A DNA stretch of 64,000 nt, taken from the NCBI GenBank assembly GCA_963665505.1, contig OY762275.1, positions 1,302,001-1,366,000 on the forward strand. The letters run 5' to 3'. Within the stretch, counting starts at the first letter, position 1. Each line of letters begins with the position of its first letter. The notes under the pieces are model-generated. The model had not been told where the DNA came from. It did not search any database and saw only the letters and a program-made list of their open reading frames with translations. Source of the stretch: QANA01 sp963665505. GTDB taxonomy: Bacteria; Bacillota; Clostridia; Christensenellales; Christensenellaceae. Of the stretch, positions 17,345-26,347 are shown in pieces. Made by a program: the position numbers and the translations under genes.

Positions 17345-18508
17345 TTATTCTTCAGCAGCAACCGTTGCCTTCCAAACCATCCCGCCATCGACATATTCGA
17401 TAATTGCGCAGGGTTTTTTAGGTGTGCCGGTCTCATCCAGTGTGAAGGTACCGGTCACGACATCATAACTGCCGGCAGCCAGTGCTTCCACAATGTCAGC
17501 CGTTTCATCAGAACCGGCTTCGTCGATCGCCTGGGCCAACATATATGCCGCATCATAGCCAAGTGCAGCCAGCGCGTTCGGGGTTTCGCCATAGGCTTCC
17601 TCATAAGCGCTTACGAAGTGCTGAACCTGTTCATCCGGGTCGTCCGCCGCATAGTGGTTGGTGAAGAATGTGTTGTTATAAAGCGATACATCGTCCACCA
17701 TATAATCCGCCGTACCATCCCAGCCGTCCGCACCAATCATCATACCGGTGAACCCGGCATCACGCGCCTGCGGTACAATATAGGGACCGACAGAATCGTA
17801 GTAATAGGGCGCGAAAATAGCTTCGGCACCGGAAGCAACGATATTCGTGAGCTGTGTGGAATAATCTGTATCACTGGTCGCAGAAGAGCTCTCGACCGCT
17901 ACGATATCCAGGCCCAGCTCTTCAGCAGCAGCCTTGAATCCTTCATACATCCCGGAAGAATACGTGTCCCCGGAAGCATACAGGACGGCAACTTTCTTTA
18001 TGCCGGAGTCCGCAAGGAACTGCGCGCAAACAGAACTCTGATAGGAGTCCGCATAGCATGCGCGGAATACTGTGGGCAAGCCGACCGTTACGTTATCGTT
18101 GGTAGCCGTCGGCGTCAAAAGCAACATTTTGTCACTGTCGGCCAGTGTCGCAAGACCCGCCGTGACACCGGATGTTACCGACCCGATAATGGCAGAAACG
18201 CCTTCGGACACCAAGCTGTTATAGCAGTTCGCAGCCTCTGTAGAGTCCGCTTTGTCATCCATATAATCAACGACTTCTATCATGCGGCCATCCAACACGC
18301 CGCCCGCCTCGTTGATTTCATCTACGGCCAATTTAACCGCATTTGCGACTGCCGTGCCATATGCTGCAAGCGAACCTGTCAAGGGCCCTATGGTACCAAT
18401 CTTCACGGTTTCTGAACTACCCTCAGTTTTGGCTTTACATGCCGCTGTCATAGACAGAACCATACACATTGCCAACACCAAGCTGACAAGCTTTAAACCT
18501 TTTCTCAT
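17345..18508 (-). CDS. livK: Branched-chain amino acid ABC transporter substrate-binding lipoprotein LivK
   Basis: About 387 residues. The signal peptide ends in a lipobox (LSMTAAC, Cys about residue 23). The mature part starts VKIGTIGPLTGSLAAYGTAVANAVKLAVDEINEAGG, the type I periplasmic binding fold, and contains the conserved SVTSGVTAG and TPTATNDNVT ligand-binding loops. The lipid anchor places it on the outer membrane face. The start at 18508 follows AGGAGG by seven bases; an upstream in-frame start at 18541 has no such site. The mRNA has a long structured leader. Confidence 0.95.
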   Translation of the reverse strand: MRKGLKLVSLVLAMCMVLSMTAACKAKTEGSSETVKIGTIGPLTGSLAAYGTAVANAVKLAVDEINEAGGVLDGRMIEVVDYMDDKADSTEAANCYNSLVSEGVSAIIGSVTSGVTAGLATLADSDKMLLLTPTATNDNVTVGLPTVFRACYADSYQSSVCAQFLADSGIKKVAVLYASGDTYSSGMYEGFKAAAEELGLDIVAVESSSATSDTDYSTQLTNIVASGAEAIFAPYYYDSVGPYIVPQARDAGFTGMMIGADGWDGTADYMVDDVSLYNNTFFTNHYAADDPDEQVQHFVSAYEEAYGETPNALAALGYDAAYMLAQAIDEAGSDETADIVEALAAGSYDVVTGTFTLDETGTPKKPCAIIEYVDGGMVWKATVAAEE

Positions 18509-18660
18509 GGATTTTCCTCCTTTTTTAAGCAAAAATTCCAACCTAAAGTACTGTATTAAAAGCAGTACTTAGAGTGTACTTACATCCGAGTAAAAAAATA
18601 TACAGGCAAAAAAAGCCTGCACTTCTTTGTACAGCGAATTTTGTTACTCTCTTGTGAATA
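18509..18660 (-). promoter_or_regulatory. Structured 5' leader of the liv operon
   Basis: About 150 bases of leader between promoter and livK contain two hairpins on the reverse strand: CAGGC/GCCTG followed by a T-rich stretch (18595-18628, terminator-like), then AGTACTG/CAGTACT (seven pairs, 18552-18575). No T-box motif or known riboswitch core was found, so any attenuation signal is unidentified. Confidence 0.45.
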
Positions 18661-18689
18661 AATATAACAATATAATTTTACCTTGTCAA
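18661..18689 (-). promoter_or_regulatory. Promoter of the liv operon
   Basis: Reverse strand: -35 TTGACA at 18684-18689, 17-base spacer, -10 TATATT at 18661-18666. Confidence 0.85.
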
Positions 18690-18888
18690 TAGATTTTTTT
18701 CTTTCCTTTGAAAAATGCATATTTTCTCTATCTATTTTTCACTATGGACAATATTTTTTACTACTATTTTATATCATATGTGAACAACACTTTTTTTTAA
18801 CATAAACTCAGTATAAATTTCTTATAAAAACAGGGAAAATGCATAACTGCAAATTTCATATTGCATATGTGGGAAAAACCATATAAAA

Positions 18889-18928
18889 AGTGCATACCAT
18901 GGATTGGGTATGCACTTCCCTGTTTTTT
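18889..18928. terminator. Bidirectional terminator after tRNA-Leu(GAG)
   Basis: AAGTGCATACC and GGTATGCACTT form an 11-pair stem, with T runs on both sides. A second inverted repeat (ATCACCTTTCTT with AAGAAAGGTGAT) fills 18932-18969 directly beside the tRNA 3' end. Confidence 0.8.
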
Positions 18929-18969
18929 TGTGATCACCTTTCTTTTATATGCTTTCCAAGAAAGGTGAT

Positions 18970-19052
18970 TGGTGCGATCGATGGGACTTGAACCCATATG
19001 GTTGCCCACACGCCCCTCAAACGTGCGCGTCTGCCTGTTCCGCCACGATCGC
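18970..19052 (-). tRNA. tRNA-Leu (anticodon GAG)
   Basis: 83 nt with encoded CCA and a long variable arm. The acceptor GCGATCG pairs with CGATCGC; anticodon stem CACGT/GCGTG, loop TTGAGGG, anticodon GAG, reading CUC and CUU. Confidence 0.93.
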
Positions 19053-19072
19053 ATTTTAAGCCGGCAAAGGTT

Positions 19073-19101
19073 ATTATATAGTTTTGCCTATCAAAAGTCA
19101 A
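19073..19101 (-). promoter_or_regulatory. Promoter of tRNA-Leu(GAG)
   Basis: Reverse strand: -35 TTGACT at 19096-19101, 17-base spacer, -10 TATAAT at 19073-19078. Confidence 0.8.
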
Positions 19102-19117
19102 TGATATTTCCGTCTTT

Positions 19118-19154
19118 AAAGGCCGGGGATGCCTAACGGCATCCCCGGCCTTTT
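19118..19154 (-). terminator. Terminator of glyA
   Basis: AAAGGCCGGGGATGCC pairs with GGCATCCCCGGCCTTT around TAAC; A/T runs flank both arms. Confidence 0.88.
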
Positions 19155-19158
19155 CTCT

Positions 19159-20394
19159 TTAATATAAGGGATATTTATCGCACAATTCCTTGACTTTTGC
19201 AGACACATCCTGCACTGCCGCTTCTTTTTCGTATATGATTTCTGCGATCAGGTCGGCCATCAGCACGCACTCCTCTTCCTTAAAGCCCCTGGAAGTGATC
19301 GCGGGCGTCCCCACACGGATACCGCTCGTAATGAACGGACTGAGTGTCTCAAAGGGGATTGTGTTCTTGTTGACGGTTATATGCGCCTCATCCAAAAGCG
19401 TCTCGGCTTCTTTGCCCGTGATGCCTTTTTCATAAACGTCGATCAGCATAAGATGGTTGTCCGTACCCCCGGATACGAGCCGCAAGCCCTTCTTTATGAG
19501 CTCGCCCGCCAGAGCTTTTGCGTTTTTCAGTATCTGGGCCTGGTAACCCTTGAAATCGTCCGTCAGCGCTTCTTTCAGGCACACCGCCTTAGAGGCGATG
19601 GTATGCATGAGCGGACCGCCCTGTGTCCCGGGGAAAACGCCTTTATCGATCTTTTTGGCATATTTGCTCTTGCATAGGATCATGCCGCCCCGCGGGCCCC
19701 GCAGCGTTTTATGCGTCGTTGTCGTTACGATATCCGCATAGGGCACCGGGCTCGGGTGCAGCCCGGCGGCGACCAGACCGGCGATATGCGCGATATCCAC
19801 CATAAGGTAGGCGCCGTTATCGTGTGCAATCTTGGCAAACCGTTCAAAATCGATGGTCCGCGGATAGGCACTTGCCCCTGCGACCACCATCTTGGGTTTT
19901 ACTTCTTTTACGATGCGTTCGAGTTCGTCATAGTCAATCGTTTCTGTTTGCTGGGATACGCCATAAGGAACGACGGTAAAATACTTCCCGGATATATTGA
20001 CGGGACTCCCATGCGTCAAATGCCCGCCGTGCGCAAGGTTCATCCCCACGATGGTATCTCCCGGCTTCAGCAATGCAAAATAGACCGCCGTATTGGCCTG
20101 TGCCCCGGAATGCGGCTGTACGTTCGCATGCTCCGCACCGAAAAGTTCCTTTGCCCGTTCGATAGCCAAAGTTTCTACGATGTCAACAAACTGGCAGCCA
20201 CCGTAATAGCGCTTTCCCGGATAGCCCTCCGCGTATTTATTGGTCAAGGGAGAACCCATGGCTTCCATTACGGCACGAGAAACCACGTTTTCCGAAGCAA
20301 TGAGCTCCAGGTTCCCCTGCTGCCGGGCCATTTCTTTTTCCATTGCAGCGTACACTTCGGGATCTGTTTTTTTAACATACGGAAATTCAAGCAT
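19159..20394 (-). CDS. glyA: Serine hydroxymethyltransferase
   Basis: About 411 residues. It converts serine and tetrahydrofolate to glycine and methylene-tetrahydrofolate with PLP. LIASENVVSRAV, NKYAEGYPGKRYYGGC, LAHGGHLTHG and VDIAHIAGLVAAG are family blocks, and TTTTHKTLRGPRGG holds the PLP Lys. The C-terminal domain ends in VKELCDKYPLY. ATG at 20394 is preferred over GTG at 20400 because AAGGGG is ten bases away rather than four. rnc lies 29 bases upstream, so glyA may be co-transcribed with it. Confidence 0.97.
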   Translation of the reverse strand: MLEFPYVKKTDPEVYAAMEKEMARQQGNLELIASENVVSRAVMEAMGSPLTNKYAEGYPGKRYYGGCQFVDIVETLAIERAKELFGAEHANVQPHSGAQANTAVYFALLKPGDTIVGMNLAHGGHLTHGSPVNISGKYFTVVPYGVSQQTETIDYDELERIVKEVKPKMVVAGASAYPRTIDFERFAKIAHDNGAYLMVDIAHIAGLVAAGLHPSPVPYADIVTTTTHKTLRGPRGGMILCKSKYAKKIDKGVFPGTQGGPLMHTIASKAVCLKEALTDDFKGYQAQILKNAKALAGELIKKGLRLVSGGTDNHLMLIDVYEKGITGKEAETLLDEAHITVNKNTIPFETLSPFITSGIRVGTPAITSRGFKEEECVLMADLIAEIIYEKEAAVQDVSAKVKELCDKYPLY

Positions 20395-20422
20395 TTTCAC
20401 TATTCCCCTTATATAAAATTTT

Positions 20423-21130
20423 TCACTGACTCGTCTTGCGCTTTTGTTCTTCTTTCAGGGACCGGAGCGCCTTTTTTGCCGCACACTGTTCGGCCTGTTT
20501 TTTAGATTTCCCCTTGCCGCTGGCCAGTATTGCCCCGTTCAGCTTGGCATTCACAAAGAAAGTCATGTCATGCGGCGGGCCCACGCTTTTGTAGACCTCG
20601 TATGACAATGTATTGCAGGCATTTTTTTGAAGCTCGATCTGCAGTTCGGTTTTAGGGTCGTTTTCCGCCAAAAGCATAGCCGCGTTATATTGCATGATCG
20701 CCGTGACCAAGGCCAGGGCCGCCGCAACTCCTCCGTCCAGATACACGGCGCCGATGATGGATTCAACCACATCACAAAGAATAGAGCTTTTATTTCGTCC
20801 TCCGGAATTCTCTTCTCCTTTCCCTAGGACGATATACCCCCCTATTTTGTTCTGGGATGCCCATGCGGCCAAGTTTTGTTCCCGTACGATATTCGCACGC
20901 AAAGCCGTCAGTTTCCCTTCGTCATAGGCGCCGTACTTTTCGAACAAAACGGTGCTCACGATAAATTCGAGGACCGCGTCTCCCAAGAACTCCAATCTTT
21001 CATAGTTATATCCGGCTTCTTTCGAAGCATGTGTGACGGCATGTAATAAAAGGATCGGGTTTTTAAAGTTATATCCGATGACCCTGCACAATGCCTCATA
21101 CCCTGGAAACACCTGTTCTATAAGACTCAC
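20423..21130 (-). CDS. rnc: Ribonuclease III
   Basis: 235 residues. It cuts double-stranded RNA in rRNA precursors and mRNAs. The signature NYERLEFLGDAVLEF and the second metal-binding DVVESIIGAVYLDGG are intact; the C-terminal dsRNA-binding domain starts with PKTELQIELQKN and ends GKSKKQAEQCAAKKALRSL. Start is GTG with a weak AGG; a later start is possible. In many clostridia rnc is followed by smc and ftsY; here glyA follows. Confidence 0.95.
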   Translation of the reverse strand: MSLIEQVFPGYEALCRVIGYNFKNPILLLHAVTHASKEAGYNYERLEFLGDAVLEFIVSTVLFEKYGAYDEGKLTALRANIVREQNLAAWASQNKIGGYIVLGKGEENSGGRNKSSILCDVVESIIGAVYLDGGVAAALALVTAIMQYNAAMLLAENDPKTELQIELQKNACNTLSYEVYKSVGPPHDMTFFVNAKLNGAILASGKGKSKKQAEQCAAKKALRSLKEEQKRKTSQ

Positions 21131-21210
21131 CTGCCTAAAACTAAGTTAATTCTACATGAATATTCCACCTATTTCAAGGGGAAAAAAACACTTTCTCTAT
21201 CGCCGGGCAT

Positions 21211-23103
21211 CTACTCCAAAGGGTTGATTTTTTCCCATTCTTCATACAATCCGGGTAGTTTTTGTTCTAAGTCCTTCACTTCGTTGGAAATGCGCAGAGC
21301 CTCCTCGTAGTCACATGCCACTTCCGGCAAAAACAGTTTTTTATTAAGGAACCGTATTTTTTCTTCGGTTTGGACAATCTGCCCTTCCAGCTGCTTCGCC
21401 CGGTGGACGAGTTTTCTTTTGGCGGATGCATCCCGCCGCCTTTTTTTGTATTCTTCGGCAGACCTGGATTCTTGTTTGGGAGAAGACTGGTTCTGCGTAT
21501 CCGCCGCCCTTGCCTGCACATAAGAGGCATATCCGCCGTCAAATAAGACCGCCCCCTGTGTATCTAGCGCATAAATTTTTGTAGAGATCTTCTGTACAAA
21601 GTACCTGTCGTGTGAGATTGCCAACAATGTTCCATCGTACTGCAGCAACGCATCCTCCAGAATTTCACGGGAAGGAATATCCAAATGGTTGGTAGGTTCG
21701 TCCAGCAACAAAAGATTATGCTCGGAAAGCATCAGGATCGCCAATGCGACACGAGCACGTTCGCCGCCGGAAAGCGTCGCTATCTTCTTATCGATATCTT
21801 CCCCTGTAAAAAGAAACGCAGCCAGTACATTCCGTATATTGCCGAGTTTCTGTTCTTTTACCTGCTCATACACCGCTTCCAATATGCTTTTGTCGTTGGG
21901 CAGGTTTTCCTGTGTCTGCGCGTAATACCCGCAGGAAACATTCGCTCCAAACTGTACTTCCCCTCTGTCGGCTGCCAATTCTCCCAAAAGGATCCGGAAG
22001 AGTGTCGTTTTGCCAATGCCGTTTTTCCCAAGAAGGAAAACTCTCTCTTTTCTTTTGATATCCAAGCACACGTTTTTGAACAGCAGATGCCCGTCAAAAG
22101 ACTTTTCCAGATGTTCCACACATAGCACATCATTCCCGGAACGTTCCTTTGCCTTTATCGAGAATCTTATACTCGCAGGTTCTTCGTCCGGCTTTACGAT
22201 CTCCCTACGGATCCTATCCGCCATCTTCTCCTTACTGCGCGCCGTAACGAGACTCCGTTCTGTATTCCATTGTTTTTGCTGCGCAATGATGCCTTCTATA
22301 CGCGTAAGTTCTCTTTTTTGCTTTTCATATTCCCGCTGCTGCGCCAGCAAGGCTTCCGCCTTCAGCCTGACAAAGTCCGAATAATTCCCTTTATAACTTT
22401 TGAGCGTATTGTTCTCGAGTTCAAATATCCTGTTTGCGAACATATCGATAAAATAACGGTCGTGGGAGACCGCAAGCACGGCTCCGCGATAGCCGAGAAG
22501 ATAATTTTCCAGCCACTCCACCGCGTCCAGGTCCAGATGATTCGTCGGTTCATCCAGAAGCAGAAGATCGGGTTCCGCCAACAACAATTTTGCCAGCAGC
22601 ACCCTTGTGCGCTGCCCGCCGCTCAATTCCGAAAGAGGAAGCAATATCTCTTCCTCCAAAAGCCCCAGGCCCAACAACATGGACCGGGTTCTATTCCGGT
22701 ACGTCAATCCCCCTTCGGCAATGAACCGTTCGTTCAACTCGGTAAACTGGCGGATGACCGCAGCAGAATGATCCGTTTCCATCTCGCTTTGCAGGCGGTT
22801 GAGCTGTGCTTCCGCCCCCTGCAAATGCGAAAAACTCTCCAACGCATCTTCTAAGGCCGTTTTCTTTGAAAAATAAGATACCTGCTGCGGCATATACCCT
22901 ATCTTGCTGTTTTTCTGTTTGACAACAGCGCCTTGCGTCGGGTCTTCTTCCCCTAGTATGATTTTAAACAAAGTTGTCTTGCCGGCGCCGTTGACTCCCA
23001 TGATCCCTATTTTATCCGTTTCATTGACGGAAAAAGAGACATCCTGCAGGATCGTACGCACGCCAAACGTCTTTGTGATATGGACACCGTTCAGAATTTC
23101 CAT
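21211..23103 (-). CDS. ABC-F family ATPase (translation factor or ribosome protection type)
   Basis: About 630 residues, soluble, no membrane segments. Two ABC domains in one chain: Walker A GVNGAGKTTLFKIILG and GKNGIGKTTLFRILLG, signatures LSGGQRTRVLLAKLL and LSGGERARVALAILM, Walker B LLLDEPTNHLDLD and LLLDEPTNHLDIP. A charged linker of about 80 residues between the domains reaches toward the peptidyl-transfer centre in this family. A C-terminal coiled-coil (residues about 550-630) is present, as in YdiF/Uup. It may be a housekeeping factor or give drug tolerance; no drug-type linker or attenuating leader is recognisable. Start 23103 follows GGTGG. Confidence 0.92.
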   Translation of the reverse strand: MEILNGVHITKTFGVRTILQDVSFSVNETDKIGIMGVNGAGKTTLFKIILGEEDPTQGAVVKQKNSKIGYMPQQVSYFSKKTALEDALESFSHLQGAEAQLNRLQSEMETDHSAAVIRQFTELNERFIAEGGLTYRNRTRSMLLGLGLLEEEILLPLSELSGGQRTRVLLAKLLLAEPDLLLLDEPTNHLDLDAVEWLENYLLGYRGAVLAVSHDRYFIDMFANRIFELENNTLKSYKGNYSDFVRLKAEALLAQQREYEKQKRELTRIEGIIAQQKQWNTERSLVTARSKEKMADRIRREIVKPDEEPASIRFSIKAKERSGNDVLCVEHLEKSFDGHLLFKNVCLDIKRKERVFLLGKNGIGKTTLFRILLGELAADRGEVQFGANVSCGYYAQTQENLPNDKSILEAVYEQVKEQKLGNIRNVLAAFLFTGEDIDKKIATLSGGERARVALAILMLSEHNLLLLDEPTNHLDIPSREILEDALLQYDGTLLAISHDRYFVQKISTKIYALDTQGAVLFDGGYASYVQARAADTQNQSSPKQESRSAEEYKKRRRDASAKRKLVHRAKQLEGQIVQTEEKIRFLNKKLFLPEVACDYEEALRISNEVKDLEQKLPGLYEEWEKINPLE

Positions 23104-23179
23104 GTTGCCACCAAACTTATATTCGTACACAGATTATACCATAGCGCAGCCGTATCCTTCAATCCTGCCACGGTACAGC

Positions 23180-23908
23180 TCAGCCATTGAATCCACCGTC
23201 TACCCGGATCACCTGGCCCGTGATATACTCTGCTTTTTCCGAAGCGAGGAAGAGCGCCAACGGCGCTATGTCCTCCACTTTTCCGATGCGTTCCAGAGAG
23301 ACCTTCTCCCGCAAGGCCCCTATCGCCGCTTCTTCCAGGCCGGCATTCATATCCGTATCGATCACGCCGGGGGCGATACAGTTCACCTGGATATGCGAAG
23401 GGCCCAGTTCTTTCGCCAGAGATTTTGTGAGCCCGATAACAGCAGCCTTGGAAGCCGCGTAGCCGGCCTCGCAGGAAGCGCCCAGTATGCCCCACATGGA
23501 GGAAATATTGATGATCTTCCCCTGCTTTCGCGCCAGCATCATGGGCAGGGCTTCCCGGATACAATTACAGGCCCCAAAAAAGTTGACGTTGAACAAAGAA
23601 TGCATTTCCGCATCTGTGAGATCGCAGAAGAGACCGTTTTTTGCCGCAGCAGCATTATTTATCAGGGCATCTACGCGTAAAAACCGTTCCCTCGCCAGAG
23701 AAAACATCTCTCTTACTTCCTTTTCCCGCGCAACGTCCGCCTGGACAACAAGCGCGTTTGCCCCTATGGCGGCCGCTATTTCTTCCGCCTCTTTTTTATG
23801 GGTATGATAATTTATAACGACGTTCCAGCCCGCCCGGCCGAATGCCAATGCCATACCCGCACCGATCCCCCGGGAGGCGCCGGTGATCAAAACTGTTTTT
23901 GTACGCAT
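23180..23908 (-). CDS. Short-chain dehydrogenase/reductase, FabG/YmfI-like
   Basis: 242 residues. VLITGASRGIGAGMAL is the NADP(H)-binding TGxxxGIG motif, NNAA the adenine-contact loop, NISSMWG the catalytic Ser, and GYAASKAAVIG the YxxxK pair. IDTDMNAG and VDGGFNG are the usual FabG-type C-terminal blocks. Substrate uncertain: 3-oxoacyl-ACP or another keto compound. It lies 18 bases after glycerate kinase on the same strand and is probably co-transcribed with it. Confidence 0.88.
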   Translation of the reverse strand: MRTKTVLITGASRGIGAGMALAFGRAGWNVVINYHTHKKEAEEIAAAIGANALVVQADVAREKEVREMFSLARERFLRVDALINNAAAAKNGLFCDLTDAEMHSLFNVNFFGACNCIREALPMMLARKQGKIINISSMWGILGASCEAGYAASKAAVIGLTKSLAKELGPSHIQVNCIAPGVIDTDMNAGLEEAAIGALREKVSLERIGKVEDIAPLALFLASEKAEYITGQVIRVDGGFNG

Positions 23909-23926
23909 ATCTTTTCCTTGTTCTTT

Positions 23927-25051
23927 CTATACCTTTTTTTCCCGCAAAAATGCGGACAACCTGTCGGCCACGGTACGGCGCAGGTTTTCATGCGCATGCT
24001 CCATGCTGATTTCCGTTTTTTCTCCCGGCGGGTTGATCCCATATAAGTAGAGTCCCGGCATAGATATGCCTTCCTCAATATGCCCGCCGAACGCCAGCAA
24101 CGGAATCCCCCGAGGAGCCGTACGTTTATGAAGGCCATGGATCGCCTTGCCAAAATTTGTTTGCCGGTCTATTTTCCCTTCTCCCGTCAGAACCAGCGAA
24201 GCATCTTTTAGGGATTCATCGATTTTGACCGCATCCAGCACCATATCAATACCGGACGACAGTCTGGCATTTGCAAAAGCAAGCAGGGGAAGCGCAGCCC
24301 CGCCGGCTGCACCGCTCCCCGGCAAAAGCACGATCTCTTTGCCCGTGATGTCCGCCAGCAGCCGCCCATATCGGTACAGAATCGAATCCATCTGCTTTAC
24401 GAGCGTTTCGTTCGCACCTTTTTGCGGACCATACACAAAAGATGCGCCCCACTCGCCGCACAGCGGATTTTGCACGTCGCAGGCGATCTCGAAATCCACT
24501 GCAGATAAACGCTTGTCCATATGCGAGAGATCGATATTGCATGCGCAGGATAACCCCAGACAGTTCGGAACGACCTCCTCTCCGGCATTATCTACGATAC
24601 GGATCCCCAAAGCCTTTGCGATCCCTGCTCCGCCGTCATTTGTGGCGCTGCCGCCCAACGTCAGGCATATTTTATGGGCGCCATGATCCAACGCATCTTT
24701 GATCAGCACACCCGTCCCATACGTCGAAGCCAAGATCGGAATGCGCTTTTTTCTCTTCAATAAAGTCAGCCCCGAAGCCTGTGCAAGTTCTATATAAGCG
24801 GTACCGGTTTCCGACAAGAAGTATTTTGCATCCACAGGTTGTCCATCGGGTCCGGGCACAACATGCCTGACAAAGTTCCCTTTCTGCCGGCCGGCGATGA
24901 CATCGACCGTGCCTTCCCCGCCGTCTGCAATGGGCATTTCCTCTACTTTTATAGCTTTGTCTACAAGAAAAATTCCTTCTTTCATTGCGGAAGCCGCTTC
25001 AAACGCGCTTAGACTTCCCTTAAAAGAAACCGGGGATATGATGATTTTCAT
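23927..25051 (-). CDS. Glycerate kinase (GarK/GlxK type I)
   Basis: About 374 residues. It phosphorylates D-glycerate to 2-phosphoglycerate. MKIIISPVSFKGSLSAFEAA opens the family; ADGGEGTVDVIA, LGGSATNDGGAGIAKALG, GSGAAGGAALPLLA and VLTGEGKIDRQT are conserved blocks of glycerate kinase 1. Start at 25051 is chosen because of GAGGAT seven bases upstream; an in-frame start at 25096 lies within the sirtuin gene. Follows that gene by 13 bases. Confidence 0.95.
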   Translation of the reverse strand: MKIIISPVSFKGSLSAFEAASAMKEGIFLVDKAIKVEEMPIADGGEGTVDVIAGRQKGNFVRHVVPGPDGQPVDAKYFLSETGTAYIELAQASGLTLLKRKKRIPILASTYGTGVLIKDALDHGAHKICLTLGGSATNDGGAGIAKALGIRIVDNAGEEVVPNCLGLSCACNIDLSHMDKRLSAVDFEIACDVQNPLCGEWGASFVYGPQKGANETLVKQMDSILYRYGRLLADITGKEIVLLPGSGAAGGAALPLLAFANARLSSGIDMVLDAVKIDESLKDASLVLTGEGKIDRQTNFGKAIHGLHKRTAPRGIPLLAFGGHIEEGISMPGLYLYGINPPGEKTEISMEHAHENLRRTVADRLSAFLREKKV

Positions 25052-25064
25052 ATGACTATCCTCT

Positions 25065-25793
25065 TTAAATCTGTGCTGTTTTGCCAAAAACAACACCGAG
25101 ATCTTCCCGTATCAACAAATAGGCATCCTGGTCAAATACAGTGGGCGTACGGTTGATCAGGACCAAATGCGCCCCCGTGTATTCTTCCAGCAAACCTGCC
25201 GCAGGGTATACGTTCAGGGAAGTCCCCCCCACGATCAACAGGTCGGCGGCGCGGATGAAAAGCACCGCCTCTTCCAGCACGGCGGTGTCCAGTTCTTCTT
25301 CATAAAGAACAACATCCGGCTTTATGATTCCACCGCACGTACACCGCGGGACCCCCACAGATTTTTCAATATAATCCAATCCATAATATTGATGGCATCT
25401 CACACAAAAGTTCCGGGATATGGAGCCGTGCAACTCTATGACCGTCTTGGAGCCCGCCTTCTGATGGAGTCCGTCGATATTCTGGGTGATCACCGCTTTC
25501 AATTTGCCTTTTGCCTCCAACTCCGCAAGTTTATTATGGGTAATATTGGGAGATACATTGTATATCATGTTCTTTCGATAAAATTGATAAAACACCTCCG
25601 GATTTTCAAAAAAGAACGTATGGGAAAGAATTACTTCGGGAGGATAAGCTTCCTTTCGCCGGTATAAGCCGTGTTCACCTCTGAAATCGGGTATGCCGCT
25701 TTCCGTGGAAGTCCCCGCCCCACCAAAAAATACGATATTGGAACTGTTCTCCACCAGTTTTAAAAACTGTTCTATTTTCTCCTCGTTTTTCAT
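25065..25793 (-). CDS. NAD-dependent protein deacylase, sirtuin family
   Basis: 242 residues, the CobB/SirTM-like size. GGAGTSTESGIPDFRG binds NAD, TQNIDGLHQKAG carries the conserved Asn-Asp and ribose contacts, ELHGS holds the catalytic His, and CVRCHQYY with CTCGG gives the four zinc Cys. GGTSLNVYPAAGLL is the C-terminal NAD block. It removes acyl groups from lysine. GGGGAG precedes the ATG. First gene of the sirtuin, glycerate kinase, SDR cluster. Confidence 0.95.
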   Translation of the reverse strand: MKNEEKIEQFLKLVENSSNIVFFGGAGTSTESGIPDFRGEHGLYRRKEAYPPEVILSHTFFFENPEVFYQFYRKNMIYNVSPNITHNKLAELEAKGKLKAVITQNIDGLHQKAGSKTVIELHGSISRNFCVRCHQYYGLDYIEKSVGVPRCTCGGIIKPDVVLYEEELDTAVLEEAVLFIRAADLLIVGGTSLNVYPAAGLLEEYTGAHLVLINRTPTVFDQDAYLLIREDLGVVFGKTAQI

Positions 25794-25823
25794 ACAAATC
25801 TTCTCCCCTTTTGCAATTCCTCA

Positions 25824-25852
25824 TTGCCGCACAGGACCGGATAGGGTATAGT
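25824..25852 (+). promoter_or_regulatory. Promoter of the small membrane-anchored protein gene
   Basis: -35 TTGCCG at 25824-25829, 17-base spacer, -10 TATAGT at 25847-25852, 38 bases before the ATG. Confidence 0.6.
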
Positions 25853-25890
25853 TAAGGTAGAGGCTGTCTCATCACCGCCGGGAGAATCCC

Positions 25891-26286
25891 ATGAAACAAG
25901 ACCAAACTGACAGGATTGCATGGATAAGCATACTGATCTGCGCATGTGGTATCGTCTGCGCCTTCCTTATTTATGACGCCGCGCAGCCGCACTATTACAG
26001 AAACACGCTCTACGTACTGGAGCAATCACAAACCGCCGAAGATCAAGAGAATACAGCAACCGGTGCAGCCGAGAAAGAACAGCCGGAAATAGCGTATACC
26101 GTCGACGGCATCCCCTATTCTGAAAAGGGAGAACAACTCGTATATGTCTCGTCCGACGACGCCTATTACCACACAAACGCACACTGCTATGCCCGCCGCT
26201 CGGACACGATGGAACTGACTACGCTGGGGGACGCCCTGGCATCCGGCAAAAAGCCCTGTCCGTTGTGCTGCCCGGACCCGGAATAA
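25891..26286 (+). CDS. Membrane-anchored protein with a C-terminal Cys/His metal-binding motif
   Basis: 131 residues. One N-terminal membrane segment (about residues 10-28), a polar linker to about residue 75, then a compact domain: VYVSSDDAYYHTNAHCYARRSDT followed by LASGKKPCPLCCPD. The YHTNAHC and PCPLC pair resembles the small metal-binding module seen at the ends of surface and DNA-uptake-related proteins, where His and three Cys likely bind zinc. The domain should lie outside the cell. Function unknown. Single gene ending at a bidirectional terminator. Confidence 0.7.
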   Translation: MKQDQTDRIAWISILICACGIVCAFLIYDAAQPHYYRNTLYVLEQSQTAEDQENTATGAAEKEQPEIAYTVDGIPYSEKGEQLVYVSSDDAYYHTNAHCYARRSDTMELTTLGDALASGKKPCPLCCPDPE

Positions 26287-26313
26287 ATATCCGCGGGCTG
26301 CCTGTTTGTATTA

Positions 26314-26346
26314 TTGAAAAGCGGCAGTGATTTTGCCGCTTTTCAA
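26314..26346. terminator. Bidirectional terminator
   Basis: TTGAAAAGCGGCA pairs with TGCCGCTTTTCAA; serves the two convergent genes. The last arm touches the end of the HD gene. Confidence 0.82.
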
Positions 26347-26347
26347 G

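Noticed and set aside
17150..18415. 421-codon forward frame
   Set aside because: Shadow of livK, which has a signal peptide, domain and ribosome site on the reverse strand.
18509..18660. T-box or known riboswitch in the liv leader
   Set aside because: No T-box sequence (GGTGG with ACC core) and no other known aptamer core could be seen; kept only as an unassigned leader.
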